Position numbers and translations under genes: made by a program
Part shown: positions 26,517-35,977 of the stretch, piece after piece
Layout of the letters: every line of letters starts with the position of its first letter
Position numbering within the stretch: position 1 is the stretch's first letter
NCBI RefSeq assembly: GCF_027257875.1
Contig: NZ_JAPVQY010000003.1
Coordinates: 1 to 64,000 of the forward strand
Origin: Burkholderia sp. IMCC1007
Lineage (GTDB): Bacteria; Pseudomonadota; Gammaproteobacteria; Burkholderiales; Burkholderiaceae
Length of the DNA stretch: 64,000 bases
Direction: 5' to 3'
Notes under the pieces: model-generated
Databases searched by the model: none
The model's input: the letters and a program-made list of their open reading frames with translations, nothing else
Told to the model about the DNA's origin: nothing

Positions 26517-27010
26517 CGCCCGTCGCCACCCTGCTCGTCGTGTGCATCGGCAACCTGTGCCGCAGCCCGATGGCCGAGGCACTGTTTCGCGCGCGCCTGC
26601 CCGGCATCGACGTGCAGTCGGCCGGCATCGGCGCGCGCGACGGCCAGCCGGCCGACCCGCACGCGATCCGCCTGATGCGCGCGCACGGCGTCGACATCGC
26701 CGCGCATCGCTCGCGCCGCCTGCCGCCTGCGCTCGGTACGCGCGCCGACCTGATCCTGACGATGGACCTCGCGCAGAAGCGCTGGCTCGAGCAACGCGTA
26801 CCGGCGCTGCGCGGCCGCGTGTTCAGGCTCGGCCTGCCGGACCCGTCGGGCAGCCAACCGACCGGCTTCGACGTGCCGGACCCGTATCTCGGTCCGCGAA
26901 CGTCGTTCGAGCACAGCCTGCGGCTCATCGAGCGCGGCGTCGACGCGTGGTGCGCGCGTCTCGCGGCGCCGCCCTCTTCCCCTTCCCCGCTTTCCGAACC
27001 GGACCGATGA
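26513..27010 (+). CDS. Low-molecular-weight protein-tyrosine phosphatase (Wzb-like)
   Basis: A 165-residue cytoplasmic phosphatase. The P-loop VVCIGNLCRSPMAEALF gives nucleophile Cys11 and the C-X5-R signature, and the general-acid Asp lies in DVPDPYLG. It should dephosphorylate the BY-kinase encoded next, whose cycling controls polymer export and chain length. It overlaps both neighbours by four bases (ATGA), showing strict coupling. The C-terminus carries a short Pro/Ser-rich extension beyond the usual fold. Confidence 0.93.
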   Translation: MTPVATLLVVCIGNLCRSPMAEALFRARLPGIDVQSAGIGARDGQPADPHAIRLMRAHGVDIAAHRSRRLPPALGTRADLILTMDLAQKRWLEQRVPALRGRVFRLGLPDPSGSQPTGFDVPDPYLGPRTSFEHSLRLIERGVDAWCARLAAPPSSPSPLSEPDR

Positions 27011-29304
27011 CATCTACCCCCTCTCACGAGCATCGGCACGAGCGCGACGCCGAGCTCGATCTCGCCGGCGCGCTCGACGTGCTCGTTTCGCAGCGCTGGC
27101 TGATCGGCGTCGTCGCCGCGGCCTGCTTCGGCGCCGGCGCGCTGTATGCGCTCCTCGCCCCGCGCCAGTACCAGGCCGACATCATGGTGCAAGTCGAGGA
27201 CAGCCCCGACACATCCGCGGCCAACAGCGTACTCGGCAACGTATCGTCGCTGTTCGACGTCAAGTCGAGCGCGGCCGCGGAAGCCCAGATTCTTGCATCG
27301 CGGCTCGTCGTCACGCGCGCCGTCGACGAATTGCGCAGCTACATCAGCGTGCAGCCGAAGCGTTTCCCCATCGTCGGCGAATTCGCATCGCGTTTCAATC
27401 CGGGGCTCGCCAGCCCCGGCGTGTTCGGCCTCGGCGGCTATGCGTGGGGCGACGAATCGGCCGAACTCGCGCGCTTCGACGTGCCGAAGCCGCTCGAAGG
27501 CGAGCGCTTCGAACTGTCGATGCTCGACGGCGGCCGCTACCGGCTCTCCGGCGCAGCGCTCCCCGCGCCCGTCGTCGGCACGATCGGCCGCCCGCAGACC
27601 TTCGACACGAGCGACGGCCCGATTGCCGTCGACGTCGCGCGCATCGATGCGCATCCGGGCACGCGGTTCACGCTCGTGCGCGAATCGCGCGCCGAGACGA
27701 TCGACACGCTGCGCCGCGGGCTCGACGTGCAGGAAAAGATCAAGCAGTCGGGCGTGATCGTCGCGACGCTGCGCGGCCCCGACCCGCAACGCATCCAAAC
27801 GCAACTGAAAGCCGTCGCGAACCACTACATCCGTCAGCATATCGAGCGCAAATCCGCCGACGCCGCACAGTCGCTGTCGTTCCTCAACGCACAGTTGCCG
27901 GCACTGAAGAAGCAGTTACAAGGCGCCGAGCAGCGCTATACGAACCTGCGCAACGCGCACGGCACGATCGACCTCGACGCCGAAGCGAAGCTGCTTCTGC
28001 AGCAATCGGCCGACACCGCGACACGCCAGCTCGAACTGCAGCAAAAGCGCGACGAGATGGCGTCGCGCTTTGCCCCGGGCCATCCCGACATGGTCGCGCT
28101 GGACAGGCAGATCGCCACGCTCGGGCGCGAACAGCAGGCACTCGAACACCGCGTCCGCGGCCTGCCCGATCTTCAGCAGGACGCCCTGCGGCTGATGCTC
28201 GACGTCAAGGTCGACACGGATCTCTATACGGCGCTGCTCGCCAATGCGCAGCAGCTCGAACTGGTCAAGGCCGGCAAAACCGGCAGCGTGCGGATCGTCG
28301 ACATGCCGATCGTGCCGGAGGACGCCGTCCGGCCGAACCGCCCGGTCGTCGTCGCAGCAGCCGCGCTGATCGGCCTCGCGCTGGGCATCGCGCTTGCGTT
28401 CGCGCGCGACTACCTGTTCGGCGGCGTCCGCAACGCCGACGAGATCGAGCGACATCTCGGCATCGACGTCTATGCGACCGTTCCCGCCTCCGCCAGTCAG
28501 CGGCGGGTCGCCCGGCGCATCGCGCAGCGCCTGCCTGCGCCACATCTGCTGAGCGCGCTCGATCCGCACGATCCCGCGATCGAAAGCCTGCGCAGCCTGC
28601 ACACCGCGCTGCGCTTCGCGATGCAGCGCGCGCGCAACAATGTGCTGCTGCTGACCGGCCCCGTGCCCGGCGCCGGCAAGTCGTTCGTCGCGGCGAATTT
28701 CGCGGCGCTGCTGGCAGCCGGCGGGGAACGCGTGCTGCTCGTCGACGGCGATCTCCGCAAGGGCTGTCTGCATGAATCGCTGGGCATCCCGCGCGAACCG
28801 GGGTTCGCCGAACTGCTGTCGGGCGCCGTCGCACCCGAAGACGCGATCCATCGGAACGTGCTGCCGAATCTCGACTTCATCGCGACCGGCTCGATGCCCG
28901 AGCATCCGGCGCAATGCCTCGCCGACGATCGCATCGCGGCGCTGCTCGACACCCTGTCGGCCCGCTACGACCTCGTCGTGCTCGACACGGCGCCGATTCT
29001 CGCGGTGAGCGACGCGGTCGCGCTCGGCCGTCACGCGGGCACCGTGCTGCTCGCCGCTCGCGCGGCATCGACACGCGTCTCCGAACTCGGCGAAGCCGTC
29101 CGCCGCCTCGCGCATAACGGGGTGGCCGCGAGCGGCGTGGTGCTCAACGGCGTCGACCCGCGCACCGGGCGTTACGGTTCCCGCCACGGCGCGTATCACT
29201 ACGCGCATTACCGCTATGCGCCGTCGCGCGGCGGTACGGCAGCGTCGATCCGGCGCGCGCTGCATGTCGTCGGATCCCGATTCCGGCGCGGAGGTGAGCG
29301 ATGA
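27007..29304 (+). CDS. Bacterial tyrosine kinase / polysaccharide co-polymerase (Wzc-like)
   Basis: A 765-residue inner-membrane protein. TM1 is about residues 31-50 (WLIGVVAAACFGAGALYALL), followed by a large periplasmic Wzz domain with a coiled coil (residues about 285-390). TM2 is PVVVAAAALIGLALGIALAF, followed by the cytoplasmic BY-kinase domain. The latter has Walker A GPVPGAGKS (Lys558), Walker A' VLLVDGDLRKG and Walker B YDLVVLDTAP. The tail has a tyrosine cluster (AYHYAHYRYAP) as autophosphorylation site. It sets chain length and couples polymerisation to export with the OPX protein. Confidence 0.93.
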   Translation: MTSTPSHEHRHERDAELDLAGALDVLVSQRWLIGVVAAACFGAGALYALLAPRQYQADIMVQVEDSPDTSAANSVLGNVSSLFDVKSSAAAEAQILASRLVVTRAVDELRSYISVQPKRFPIVGEFASRFNPGLASPGVFGLGGYAWGDESAELARFDVPKPLEGERFELSMLDGGRYRLSGAALPAPVVGTIGRPQTFDTSDGPIAVDVARIDAHPGTRFTLVRESRAETIDTLRRGLDVQEKIKQSGVIVATLRGPDPQRIQTQLKAVANHYIRQHIERKSADAAQSLSFLNAQLPALKKQLQGAEQRYTNLRNAHGTIDLDAEAKLLLQQSADTATRQLELQQKRDEMASRFAPGHPDMVALDRQIATLGREQQALEHRVRGLPDLQQDALRLMLDVKVDTDLYTALLANAQQLELVKAGKTGSVRIVDMPIVPEDAVRPNRPVVVAAAALIGLALGIALAFARDYLFGGVRNADEIERHLGIDVYATVPASASQRRVARRIAQRLPAPHLLSALDPHDPAIESLRSLHTALRFAMQRARNNVLLLTGPVPGAGKSFVAANFAALLAAGGERVLLVDGDLRKGCLHESLGIPREPGFAELLSGAVAPEDAIHRNVLPNLDFIATGSMPEHPAQCLADDRIAALLDTLSARYDLVVLDTAPILAVSDAVALGRHAGTVLLAARAASTRVSELGEAVRRLAHNGVAASGVVLNGVDPRTGRYGSRHGAYHYAHYRYAPSRGGTAASIRRALHVVGSRFRRGGER

Positions 29305-30542
29305 GCGACATCCGCCACCTCGAACGCACGGCCGCCGCCGAAGCACGTCATGCGCCGGCGCCGCCCGTCATCACGGAAACCCGGGCCGCTCGCACGTCAC
29401 GGCTGCGCATCGCGCTCGTCGCCGAAGCGGCGGGCGGCGGCGTTGCCGTTCATCTCGCCAGTCTGATCGACGGCCTGAGCGCATCCGACGACGTCGAGCT
29501 GCATCTGATCGTGCCCGACGGGGCGCGCTTCGACGGCAGGATCCTCGACGAACGGGTGCTGTGCCGCTGCGCGAGCGTGCATCGCGTGCCGATGCGTCGC
29601 GCCGTCGGCTGGCGCGATGCGCTGGCCGTGTCCCGCATGTATCGCTGCCTGCTGCAGATCCGTCCGGATATCGTGCACAGCCACAGCTCGAAAGCCGGCG
29701 CGATCGCCCGCCTGTGTATCGGGCCGTGGCGGCACGTCTATACGCCGCATGCCGTCTACACGCTCAATCCATCGCTGACCGCATTCCAGCGTCGTTTCTA
29801 CGGCACGATCGAGCGGCTGCTCGGCCGCCTGTGCACGCACCGGATCATCGCCGTATCGCATGACGAAGCGCAGCATCTGCAACACGCGCTCGGCATCCCC
29901 GCCCGGCGCGTGACGACGATCGTCAACGGCGTCGCGCCGCCGCACACGATGCCGCGCCACGACGCGCGCCAGGCGCTCGGTCTGCGCGACGACACGCTCG
30001 TCGTCGGCTTCGTGGGCCGCTTCGATCATCAGAAGGGCGTCGACCGGCTCGTCCGGATCGCACGCGGCGTCTATCGCCAATGCGGCCGCAGCGTGCAGTT
30101 CGTCGCGATCGGCCCTGGCGATTTCCATGCGGCGGCAGGCCCCGACGCCGAATACGTGCCCCCGACCCTGCAGGTCGCGGGCGCCGTCGAGCGCGCGAGC
30201 CGCTACTTCTCCGCTTTCGACCTGTTCGCGCTGCCGAGCCGCTACGAAGGGTTTCCCTACGTCTGCCTCGAAGCGATGGCCGCGCGCGTGCCGATCGTCG
30301 CATCGCGGGTGGCCGGCGCGGCCGAGCTGGTCGATGCCTACGGCATCGGGATCGTCGTGCCGAACGAAGACGACACGACGTCGTTCGCACACACCGTCGT
30401 CGCGCTCGTCGACGACGCGGCGCGGCGCGAGCGCATGCGCGCGAACTGCGCGGCAGCCCTCGACGATTTCTCCGCCGCGACGATGGTCCGATGCACCCTC
30501 GACCTCTATCGCGCACTCGCCGCACAAGGAAAAACCGCATGA
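29301..30542 (+). CDS. Glycosyltransferase family 4
   Basis: A 413-residue GT-B enzyme. The N-terminal domain begins LRIALVAEAAGGGVAVHLAS and contains RPDIVHSHSSKAGAIARLC. The donor-binding domain has VVGFVGRFDHQKGVDRLV and the GT4 E-x7-E motif in FALPSRYEGFPYVCLEAMAA. The TPHAVYTLNPSLTAFQRRFY segment is characteristic of lipid-linked oligosaccharide transferases. Sugar specificity is not readable. It overlaps the kinase stop by four bases and the next start by four bases. Confidence 0.9.
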   Translation: MSDIRHLERTAAAEARHAPAPPVITETRAARTSRLRIALVAEAAGGGVAVHLASLIDGLSASDDVELHLIVPDGARFDGRILDERVLCRCASVHRVPMRRAVGWRDALAVSRMYRCLLQIRPDIVHSHSSKAGAIARLCIGPWRHVYTPHAVYTLNPSLTAFQRRFYGTIERLLGRLCTHRIIAVSHDEAQHLQHALGIPARRVTTIVNGVAPPHTMPRHDARQALGLRDDTLVVGFVGRFDHQKGVDRLVRIARGVYRQCGRSVQFVAIGPGDFHAAAGPDAEYVPPTLQVAGAVERASRYFSAFDLFALPSRYEGFPYVCLEAMAARVPIVASRVAGAAELVDAYGIGIVVPNEDDTTSFAHTVVALVDDAARRERMRANCAAALDDFSAATMVRCTLDLYRALAAQGKTA

Positions 30543-31711
30543 CCGCCGCTCCCCACATCGCGCTGCTGCACGCCTACAGCACGCGCAACTCGGGCGACGG
30601 CCTGCTCGTCGACCTGTCCGTCGGACTGTTGCGCGAGGCGTTCGGCGCCGCAGCCCGCGTGTCGATCGTCGCAGCCGACCCCGCGTCGTTCCCCGACTAC
30701 GACGACGTCCTCGCCGCGCCCGTGCTCGCCGAGCGCGGCTGGTATCGACTCGCTGGCGCAGCCGGCGCCGTACTGCCGGTGCGCACGAACGCCCGGCTGC
30801 GCCCGCTACGCGAGCGCCTCGACAAAGCGGACCTGATCGTGGGCGTCGGCGGCGGCTACCTGCGTGCGCGCAATGCGATCGAGGCGCTCAAGCTCGAAGC
30901 CGGACATCTGTTACAGATGCGCGCCGCCCGCGCGTCCGGCAAGCCGGCCGTCTATCTGCCGCAGAGCATCGGCCCCGTGCTGTCCGCACGGCCGGTCGCC
31001 ACGCACTTGCAGGCGCTGCTCGCATCGTTCGACACCGTGTTCGTGCGCGACGATCGCTCGGCCGCGTGTCTGGCCGCGCATCCGAACGTACGACGCGCTC
31101 CCGATCTCGCGGTGCTCGACTTCGCTCATCGCCACGACGCGATCCTCCGACGCGCATCGTCCGCCAAAGCGCCGATCCGTCATGTCGCGTTCGTGCTGCG
31201 CCGCGCGCCTGCGTGGAGCCATGCGCGACGGGCCCGCTATGACGCGTCGATCATGCAGCTCGTCGAACGGGTTCGGGCATCGTGCCGCGTCAGCTTCGCG
31301 GTCCAGAGCGCCGGACGCGGAAACGACGACCTTGCCTACTATCGCAACCTCGGCATCCGGGACGGCCTCGTTCCGTTCAAGACGCTGCTCGAACACGACC
31401 GGCCCGACGCCACCGTATCGGTCCGGCTGCACGGCGCGCTGGAATCGATCCTGCACGGCGTGCCGGCCTTCCACATCAGCTACGAACGCAAGGGATTCGG
31501 TGCGTATTCGGACCTGCGGCTCGACAACTGGGTCGTCAACGGGGCCGACTTCGATCCGGCGCGCGTCGTCGACACGCTCTTCGCGGCCGGCGCGCCGGCC
31601 GCGTTCTGGTCCGCCGCAAGCGCCGGCCTGGCACCCGTGCGCACGGCACGTGCGTGCGTCATCGACGCGCTGCGCGCCGCCCTTCCAGCTGGCGGGACGG
31701 CGCGATGCTGA
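30539..31711 (+). CDS. Polysaccharide pyruvyl transferase family protein
   Basis: A 390-residue enzyme of the CsaB/WcaK family, which adds ketal pyruvate from phosphoenolpyruvate to sugars. Visible features are HIALLHAYSTRNSGDGLLVD at the N-terminus, DLIVGVGGGYLRARNAIE, and VYLPQSIGPV with DTVFVRDDRSA; the conserved SVRLHGALESILHGVPAFHI lies near the C-terminus. It implies that the polymer is pyruvylated and acidic. The family also includes enzymes with other acceptors, so pyruvylation itself is inference. Coupled to both neighbours. Confidence 0.88.
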   Translation: MTAAPHIALLHAYSTRNSGDGLLVDLSVGLLREAFGAAARVSIVAADPASFPDYDDVLAAPVLAERGWYRLAGAAGAVLPVRTNARLRPLRERLDKADLIVGVGGGYLRARNAIEALKLEAGHLLQMRAARASGKPAVYLPQSIGPVLSARPVATHLQALLASFDTVFVRDDRSAACLAAHPNVRRAPDLAVLDFAHRHDAILRRASSAKAPIRHVAFVLRRAPAWSHARRARYDASIMQLVERVRASCRVSFAVQSAGRGNDDLAYYRNLGIRDGLVPFKTLLEHDRPDATVSVRLHGALESILHGVPAFHISYERKGFGAYSDLRLDNWVVNGADFDPARVVDTLFAAGAPAAFWSAASAGLAPVRTARACVIDALRAALPAGGTARC

Positions 31712-32997
31712 CGCGCATCCTGCTCCGGTTCGCCGCGCTCGGTCTGAAGTTCGCGCTCACGATCGTCATCGCACGCGCCCTCGGCTTCGACGCGCTCGCC
31801 GCGTACGGGCTGGCGGTCGCCGCGTCGGTGATCGCATCGAAGGCGCTCGGTCTCGGCTTCGGCCCCGAACTCAACCGCCGGCTGAGCGAAAGCAGCCCGC
31901 TGGCCGCGATCGATGCCGCTCGCACGCTGAGCATCGGCTACGGCGCGCTGTATCTGCTGATCGCCACATCGTTCGCCGTCGCGATGACGAGCGATGCGGT
32001 CGTCGCGCTGCTCGACCGGTTCGCGCTGTCGACGCCGCTCGCGTGGTGCGTGCTCGTCGTCGCCCTGTCCGAACACGCCGCGTTCGAGGTCAACGGCTGG
32101 CTGTTCTCGCTGCATCGTCCACAGGCCGGCTCCGCCCTGCTGTTCGTGCGGACCGGCGTCTGGTCCGGCCTCGCCTGCGCCGGCCTGCTCGCCGGTGCAC
32201 TGCATTCGATCGAGGCCGTGTTCGTGCTGTGGATCGCGACCAACGCTGCCGTCGTCGCCGTCGCGTGGCGAAAAATCGACGCCTGTGCCAAGCGCATGTG
32301 CGGCGGTCGAATGTCCGACTGCGTGCAACGTCCGCGGCATATGCGTACCGTCTGGCAGCACGGTCTGCCATTCTATGCGGCCGCCGTGATCCTGTCGTCG
32401 CTGCAATACGCGGAACGCTTCATCGCCGGCGGCCGCATCGGCGCCGACGCGCTCGGCCGGTACGTGTTCGCGTGGTCGATCGCGAACGCCGTGCAGACCA
32501 TCGCCTTCGCGACCGTGGTCGTCACGGCCGGCCCGCGCCTCGTCCGCACGCTCGGCGACGCGCCCGATGCCTTCCTGCGGCGCACGCTGTACGCGGTAGC
32601 GGCAAGCGCCGTCGTAACGTTGGTCGTCTCGGCCGGCATCGTCGGCGCGCATCGCGAGCTGTTCGCGCTCGCGCACCAACCGGCCGATGCGGGCCAGATC
32701 GTGCTGCTCGCCGTACTGCTCGCGTCGTTCGTACTGCGTGCGGCCACGGATGTACTGTGGAGCGCGGCAATCGCGCTGCGCGCCGGCGGCATCGTGCTGG
32801 CCGCGATTGCCGGGCTCGCGCTGCTTGATGTGCCGGTCGCGCTGTATCTGATCGACGCGGCCGGCGCCAAAGGCGCTGCGCTCGCGCATCTGGCGGCCAG
32901 CATCGCCATCGCCGCGGCACTCGCGCTGATCGTGGTGCGCCGCGCGCGGGCCATGCACGCCGAACGCCCGGTCGGGAGGCCGTCGCATGCTCGATAA
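31705..32997 (+). CDS. Polysaccharide flippase (Wzx-like)
   Basis: A 430-residue integral membrane protein with about twelve hydrophobic segments, starting MLTRILLRFAALGLKFALTI. The PST-type pattern is seen at LALGFDALAAYGLAVAAS-like residues and in RTVWQHGLPFYAAAVILSSL followed by YAERFIAGGRIGADALGRYV, the typical mid-protein repeat. It would flip the undecaprenyl-linked repeat unit to the periplasm. It overlaps the pyruvyl transferase by seven bases. Function rests on topology and operon context, since flippases are poorly conserved. Confidence 0.85.
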   Translation: MLTRILLRFAALGLKFALTIVIARALGFDALAAYGLAVAASVIASKALGLGFGPELNRRLSESSPLAAIDAARTLSIGYGALYLLIATSFAVAMTSDAVVALLDRFALSTPLAWCVLVVALSEHAAFEVNGWLFSLHRPQAGSALLFVRTGVWSGLACAGLLAGALHSIEAVFVLWIATNAAVVAVAWRKIDACAKRMCGGRMSDCVQRPRHMRTVWQHGLPFYAAAVILSSLQYAERFIAGGRIGADALGRYVFAWSIANAVQTIAFATVVVTAGPRLVRTLGDAPDAFLRRTLYAVAASAVVTLVVSAGIVGAHRELFALAHQPADAGQIVLLAVLLASFVLRAATDVLWSAAIALRAGGIVLAAIAGLALLDVPVALYLIDAAGAKGAALAHLAASIAIAAALALIVVRRARAMHAERPVGRPSHAR

Positions 32998-34129
32998 CCT
33001 GCTGCGCACCGGCCCGCGGCTCAGCCGCGGCATGTCGCGCGCCCTCGCCGTGCTGGCCGTGCTCGCGTACTGGCTCGTCTATGCAAAGGCCGGGGCCTTC
33101 CTGCCGGAGTTCGTGTTTCGCGACGCCGAGAAAATCCAGAGCCAGATCGGCGGCGCGAACACGTACGAAGGCACGTCGTTCGACGCGGTGGCGAAGTTCT
33201 ACGCCGCGCTCGGCACGACCGGCACGCACCTGTTCGTCGCCGCGGTCGGCGCGCTATGTATCTGGCGCGTGATCGGCCAGGGCAAGCGCGTCGGCACCCT
33301 GGCGGCATGCGTCGTGCTGCTCGCGCCGTGCGTGTTCTTCAATCTGTTCGTCGCGAGCAAGGACACGATCGTCGTGCTGATGGCGATCGTGCTGACCGGC
33401 ATCGCGCAACGCCGCTCGACGGTCGCGACGCTCGCTGCCGCCGCCGCGCTGTACGGCGGCTACGCGATGCTCGTCCGTGGCTACTTCACGGTGATCCTGG
33501 CAGTCGCAATCGTCGCGCTGCTGGTCCGGCGCGCATCGTGGCGCATCAACGCATCGCTGGCGCTCGTCCTGCCGGTTGCACTGCTGCTGTTGCCGAACGA
33601 CGTGTACTACCTGTTGCAGCACCCGCGCGACATGGCCGCCGACTACCTGGCATACGGTTCGCCATTCGGTGCCCGCACCAGCTTTCACAACCCGTTGTCG
33701 CCGGATTCGTTCATCGCGTTCTGCGTGAACTACGCGTACGGCGTGTTGCGGCTGAACCTGCCGGTGCTGTTCATGCCCGGGCCGAAGGAAATCGCGATGC
33801 AGGTGTTCGTCTGGATCGCGCTGGCGGCCGTATGGCGGAGCGGGCGCGGCAGCGTGCGACCGGCTGCCGACGTGCTCGCGTGTCTCGTCATCGGCCACAT
33901 CGCCGTGTCGATGCTGTTCGAGCCCGATCTCGGCAGCTATACGCGCCACCTGTCGAGCGTTGCGCTGTTCTGTGCGATGCAGTTCGCGGCACGCCTGCCG
34001 CCCGCCTCGCGAACACCGCGCACGATGCCGGCCGGCCCAGCTGCGCACCGCGTGCCGCCTGACGATACATCGACCGCGACGCGTCACGCGCCCCGTCAAC
34101 CGCAGCACCTTCCCCGTCATTCCGCATGA
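32987..34129 (+). CDS. Polysaccharide polymerase-like membrane protein (Wzy candidate)
   Basis: A 380-residue membrane protein with about nine helices, start ATG 32987 behind GGGAGG and overlapping the flippase by eleven bases. Segments such as VVLLAPCVFFNLFVASKDTI, SLALVLPVALLLLPNDVYYL and a long periplasmic loop around YGSPFGARTSFHNPLSPDSF match the general Wzy layout. The KDTI motif after TM3 is common in EpsG/Wzy-like proteins. It is the only polymerase candidate in a cluster with OPX, BY-kinase and flippase genes, so the role follows from context. The last 50 residues are a Pro/Arg-rich cytoplasmic tail. Confidence 0.75.
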   Translation: MLDNLLRTGPRLSRGMSRALAVLAVLAYWLVYAKAGAFLPEFVFRDAEKIQSQIGGANTYEGTSFDAVAKFYAALGTTGTHLFVAAVGALCIWRVIGQGKRVGTLAACVVLLAPCVFFNLFVASKDTIVVLMAIVLTGIAQRRSTVATLAAAAALYGGYAMLVRGYFTVILAVAIVALLVRRASWRINASLALVLPVALLLLPNDVYYLLQHPRDMAADYLAYGSPFGARTSFHNPLSPDSFIAFCVNYAYGVLRLNLPVLFMPGPKEIAMQVFVWIALAAVWRSGRGSVRPAADVLACLVIGHIAVSMLFEPDLGSYTRHLSSVALFCAMQFAARLPPASRTPRTMPAGPAAHRVPPDDTSTATRHAPRQPQHLPRHSA

Positions 34130-35133
34130 ACGCACTCGACCGCCCCGGTGCTTTTTTTCCGAGCATCCAGTGTGCGCGCGCCTTTGCGGCGCTCGCTGTC
34201 GTCGCTTATCACATGAACGTGCTGCCGTTCGGGCAGGCCGGCGTCGACGTGTTCTTCGTGATCAGCGGCTTCATCATGTCGCAGGTCGCGCCACGCGAAG
34301 GCCGTGCGTTCCTGCGCAAGCGTCTGATACGGATCGTGCCGCTGTACTGGCTGACGACGCTCGGCGTGTACGCGATCGCAATGTGGAAGCCGCACTGGCT
34401 CAATTCGACGACCGCGCAGGTCGACTATCTCGTCAAGTCGTTGCTGTTCATGCCTTATCTGAAGGAAAACGGGCATTGGGGTCCGCTGAACCTGAACGGC
34501 TGGACGCTCGAGTACGAAATGCTGTTCTATGTCGTGGTGACGCTCGCGCTCCTGCTGATACGCCGCCGCCACGCGACCGCGCTCGCAGCGCTGCTGCTCA
34601 TGCTGTTCTGCCTCTACGTGGCCGTCCGTGGCACGCCAAGTGCCGTAGCCGATCATCTCGGGCAGCCGATCGTGCTCGAATTCGGTCTTGGCGTGCTGGC
34701 CCATCGCGCACTCGCGGCCGGTATCGCGCGTCGCGTCACGCCGCGCGTGGGGATCGGGCTCATCGCCGCGAGTGTGGCGGCGATCGCACTGCTTCAGCCT
34801 CTCTGTTGCGACACACCGACAGGGCTCGCTCGCGTCGCGGGATACGGCTTGCCGGCCGGCGTGCTGATCGTCGCGCTCGTCGCACTCGATCTGAACGGCC
34901 GATCGGTCAGCAACAGGTTGATCGCAGCACTTGGCGCGGCCAGTTATTCAATCTATCTGCTTCATCCGTACGTGATCGGCATCGCCACCCGTATCGGCAA
35001 CCTGCATGCCGGACTCGATACGCCGCGCGACTTGGCGGCAGCCGTCGTGATCATGGCTGCCGTGTGCGTGTCCGGCTACGCGTGCCACGCCTGGATCGAA
35101 AAGCCGATGCTGAGTGCCTTAAGGCAACGCTGA
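34126..35133 (+). CDS. Exopolysaccharide O-acyltransferase (acyltransferase 3 family)
   Basis: A 335-residue membrane protein with the fingerprint SIQCARAFAALAVVAYHMNV (catalytic His), GVDVFFVISGFIMS, RKRLIRIVPLYWLTTLGVYA and LNLNGWTLEYEMLFYVVVTL. It closes the operon, overlapping the polymerase gene by four bases, and most likely O-acetylates the polymer. The C-terminal helix pair (VCVSGYACHAWIEKPMLSAL) matches the family. No further gene follows on this strand for about 840 bp, and no clear terminator hairpin was found. Confidence 0.9.
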   Translation: MNALDRPGAFFPSIQCARAFAALAVVAYHMNVLPFGQAGVDVFFVISGFIMSQVAPREGRAFLRKRLIRIVPLYWLTTLGVYAIAMWKPHWLNSTTAQVDYLVKSLLFMPYLKENGHWGPLNLNGWTLEYEMLFYVVVTLALLLIRRRHATALAALLLMLFCLYVAVRGTPSAVADHLGQPIVLEFGLGVLAHRALAAGIARRVTPRVGIGLIAASVAAIALLQPLCCDTPTGLARVAGYGLPAGVLIVALVALDLNGRSVSNRLIAALGAASYSIYLLHPYVIGIATRIGNLHAGLDTPRDLAAAVVIMAAVCVSGYACHAWIEKPMLSALRQR

Positions 35134-35540
35134 TCAAGCCGTGCAAACGCGACTGATCGCGATACCGTATGCGTAAGCTTTCCGAATCATCGATGAAGAT
35201 GGCCATTCCGGTTCGCGAAACCCCACAAATTAACTAGCAACATGCGCTCTAGGCATGTCCACGCTATAGCGCATGACGGCCATGAGGGGTGGACTTGATC
35301 AGCATTGCCACAACGCGTTGACGATTACGGCGCCAACGCACTGCGTAACGGCAGGCGCGGCCGGTGCCAGCCATATACGGCGCCGCCTCCCTCGACTTCC
35401 GGTATCGCCGTACCAGCCGATCCGAGTAAACAACACCGGCGTTCCCGCGATCGAAATGGCGATCAACGCTGAATCGAAAATCGTGCAGAACGAGTCACCA
35501 ATCCAGCCTTTGGCCACCAGCGCAGTACCTGCGTTTTGAA

Positions 35541-35554
35541 TCGGACGCGTACTA
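35541..35554. promoter_or_regulatory. Dyad motif copy, distal TPS site
   Basis: TCGGACGCGTACTA matches TNGNAC-NN-GTNCNA at all eight fixed positions, with a perfect GTACTA half. It lies about 437 bp upstream of the chosen tpsB start. Inferred regulator site on the basis of recurrence in this window. Confidence 0.45.
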
Positions 35555-35825
35555 AACAAATTTGCATAGAAACATTCTTCGTCCTATTTCCCTGCCATCC
35601 CGTCCACTTTCACCAAGATGCGCTGATGGTCAAACCAAACAATCGCACTGCCATCCCGCTCGTCCCCTCTTACGCCGACCTGCAGAAATGCTCAGCCTCG
35701 AGCGCTACGCGCATCCATGCATGCCATACCGAACCGTGCTGCACCGTAGCCCGCCGCGGCCATGGCACCCCGAACACGTGTCGCGCCCCAATTTCAGGCA
35801 AGACAGACTGTTTTTTGAGGCGAGC

Positions 35826-35839
35826 TAGTACTTGTTCAA
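35826..35839. promoter_or_regulatory. Dyad motif copy, proximal TPS site
   Basis: TAGTACTTGTTCAA matches all eight fixed positions of the consensus and shares the ten bases TAGTACTTGT exactly with the site at 48869 upstream of the type 1 fimbrial operon. It is 139 bp upstream of the chosen tpsB start, a normal activator distance. Confidence 0.5.
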
Positions 35840-35977
35840 TATCTTTGCGCGAAACCCTTTCGTAATATTTCCGACCATATCGATAGACCGGCACGAGAAC
35901 CCGCGACCGGTCCATACTTTTTGCCGGGGTGGAGTATTCGAATCATTCGTCGCACACGAGCGTCGGCAATCGCCGGC

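Larger units (their letters stand above)
35134..35977. other. Intergenic region between exopolysaccharide operon and TPS pair
   Basis: About 840 bases of lowered GC. Short open frames exist on both strands (for example 35299-35559 and 35670-35915, minus) but none has a convincing ribosome binding site or recognisable product, and they overlap the motif sites. It carries two copies of the shared dyad (35541-35554 and 35826-35839) and is best read as a long promoter region. Confidence 0.5.

Noticed and set aside
30864..32828. A 654-codon plus-strand frame across the pyruvyl transferase and flippase genes
   Set aside because: Composition is Arg/Ser/Pro-rich out-of-frame sequence; the two real genes with clear family motifs explain the region.
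23920..35133. Assignment of the polymer as cepacian (bce) or Bep
   Set aside because: The cluster lacks the GDP-mannose and UDP-glucuronate genes and glycosyltransferase set expected for cepacian, and gene order could not be matched to Bep from memory with confidence.
35299..35559. Minus-strand 86-residue frame (starts MFSTRPIQNAG) in the gap before tpsB
   Set aside because: It has some hydrophobic character but no ribosome binding site or recognised family, and overlaps a predicted regulatory dyad.
35670..35915. Minus-strand 81-residue frame (starts MDRSRVLVPVYRYG)
   Set aside because: Composition is plausible, but the start context is poor, it covers the proximal dyad and no homologue is recognised.
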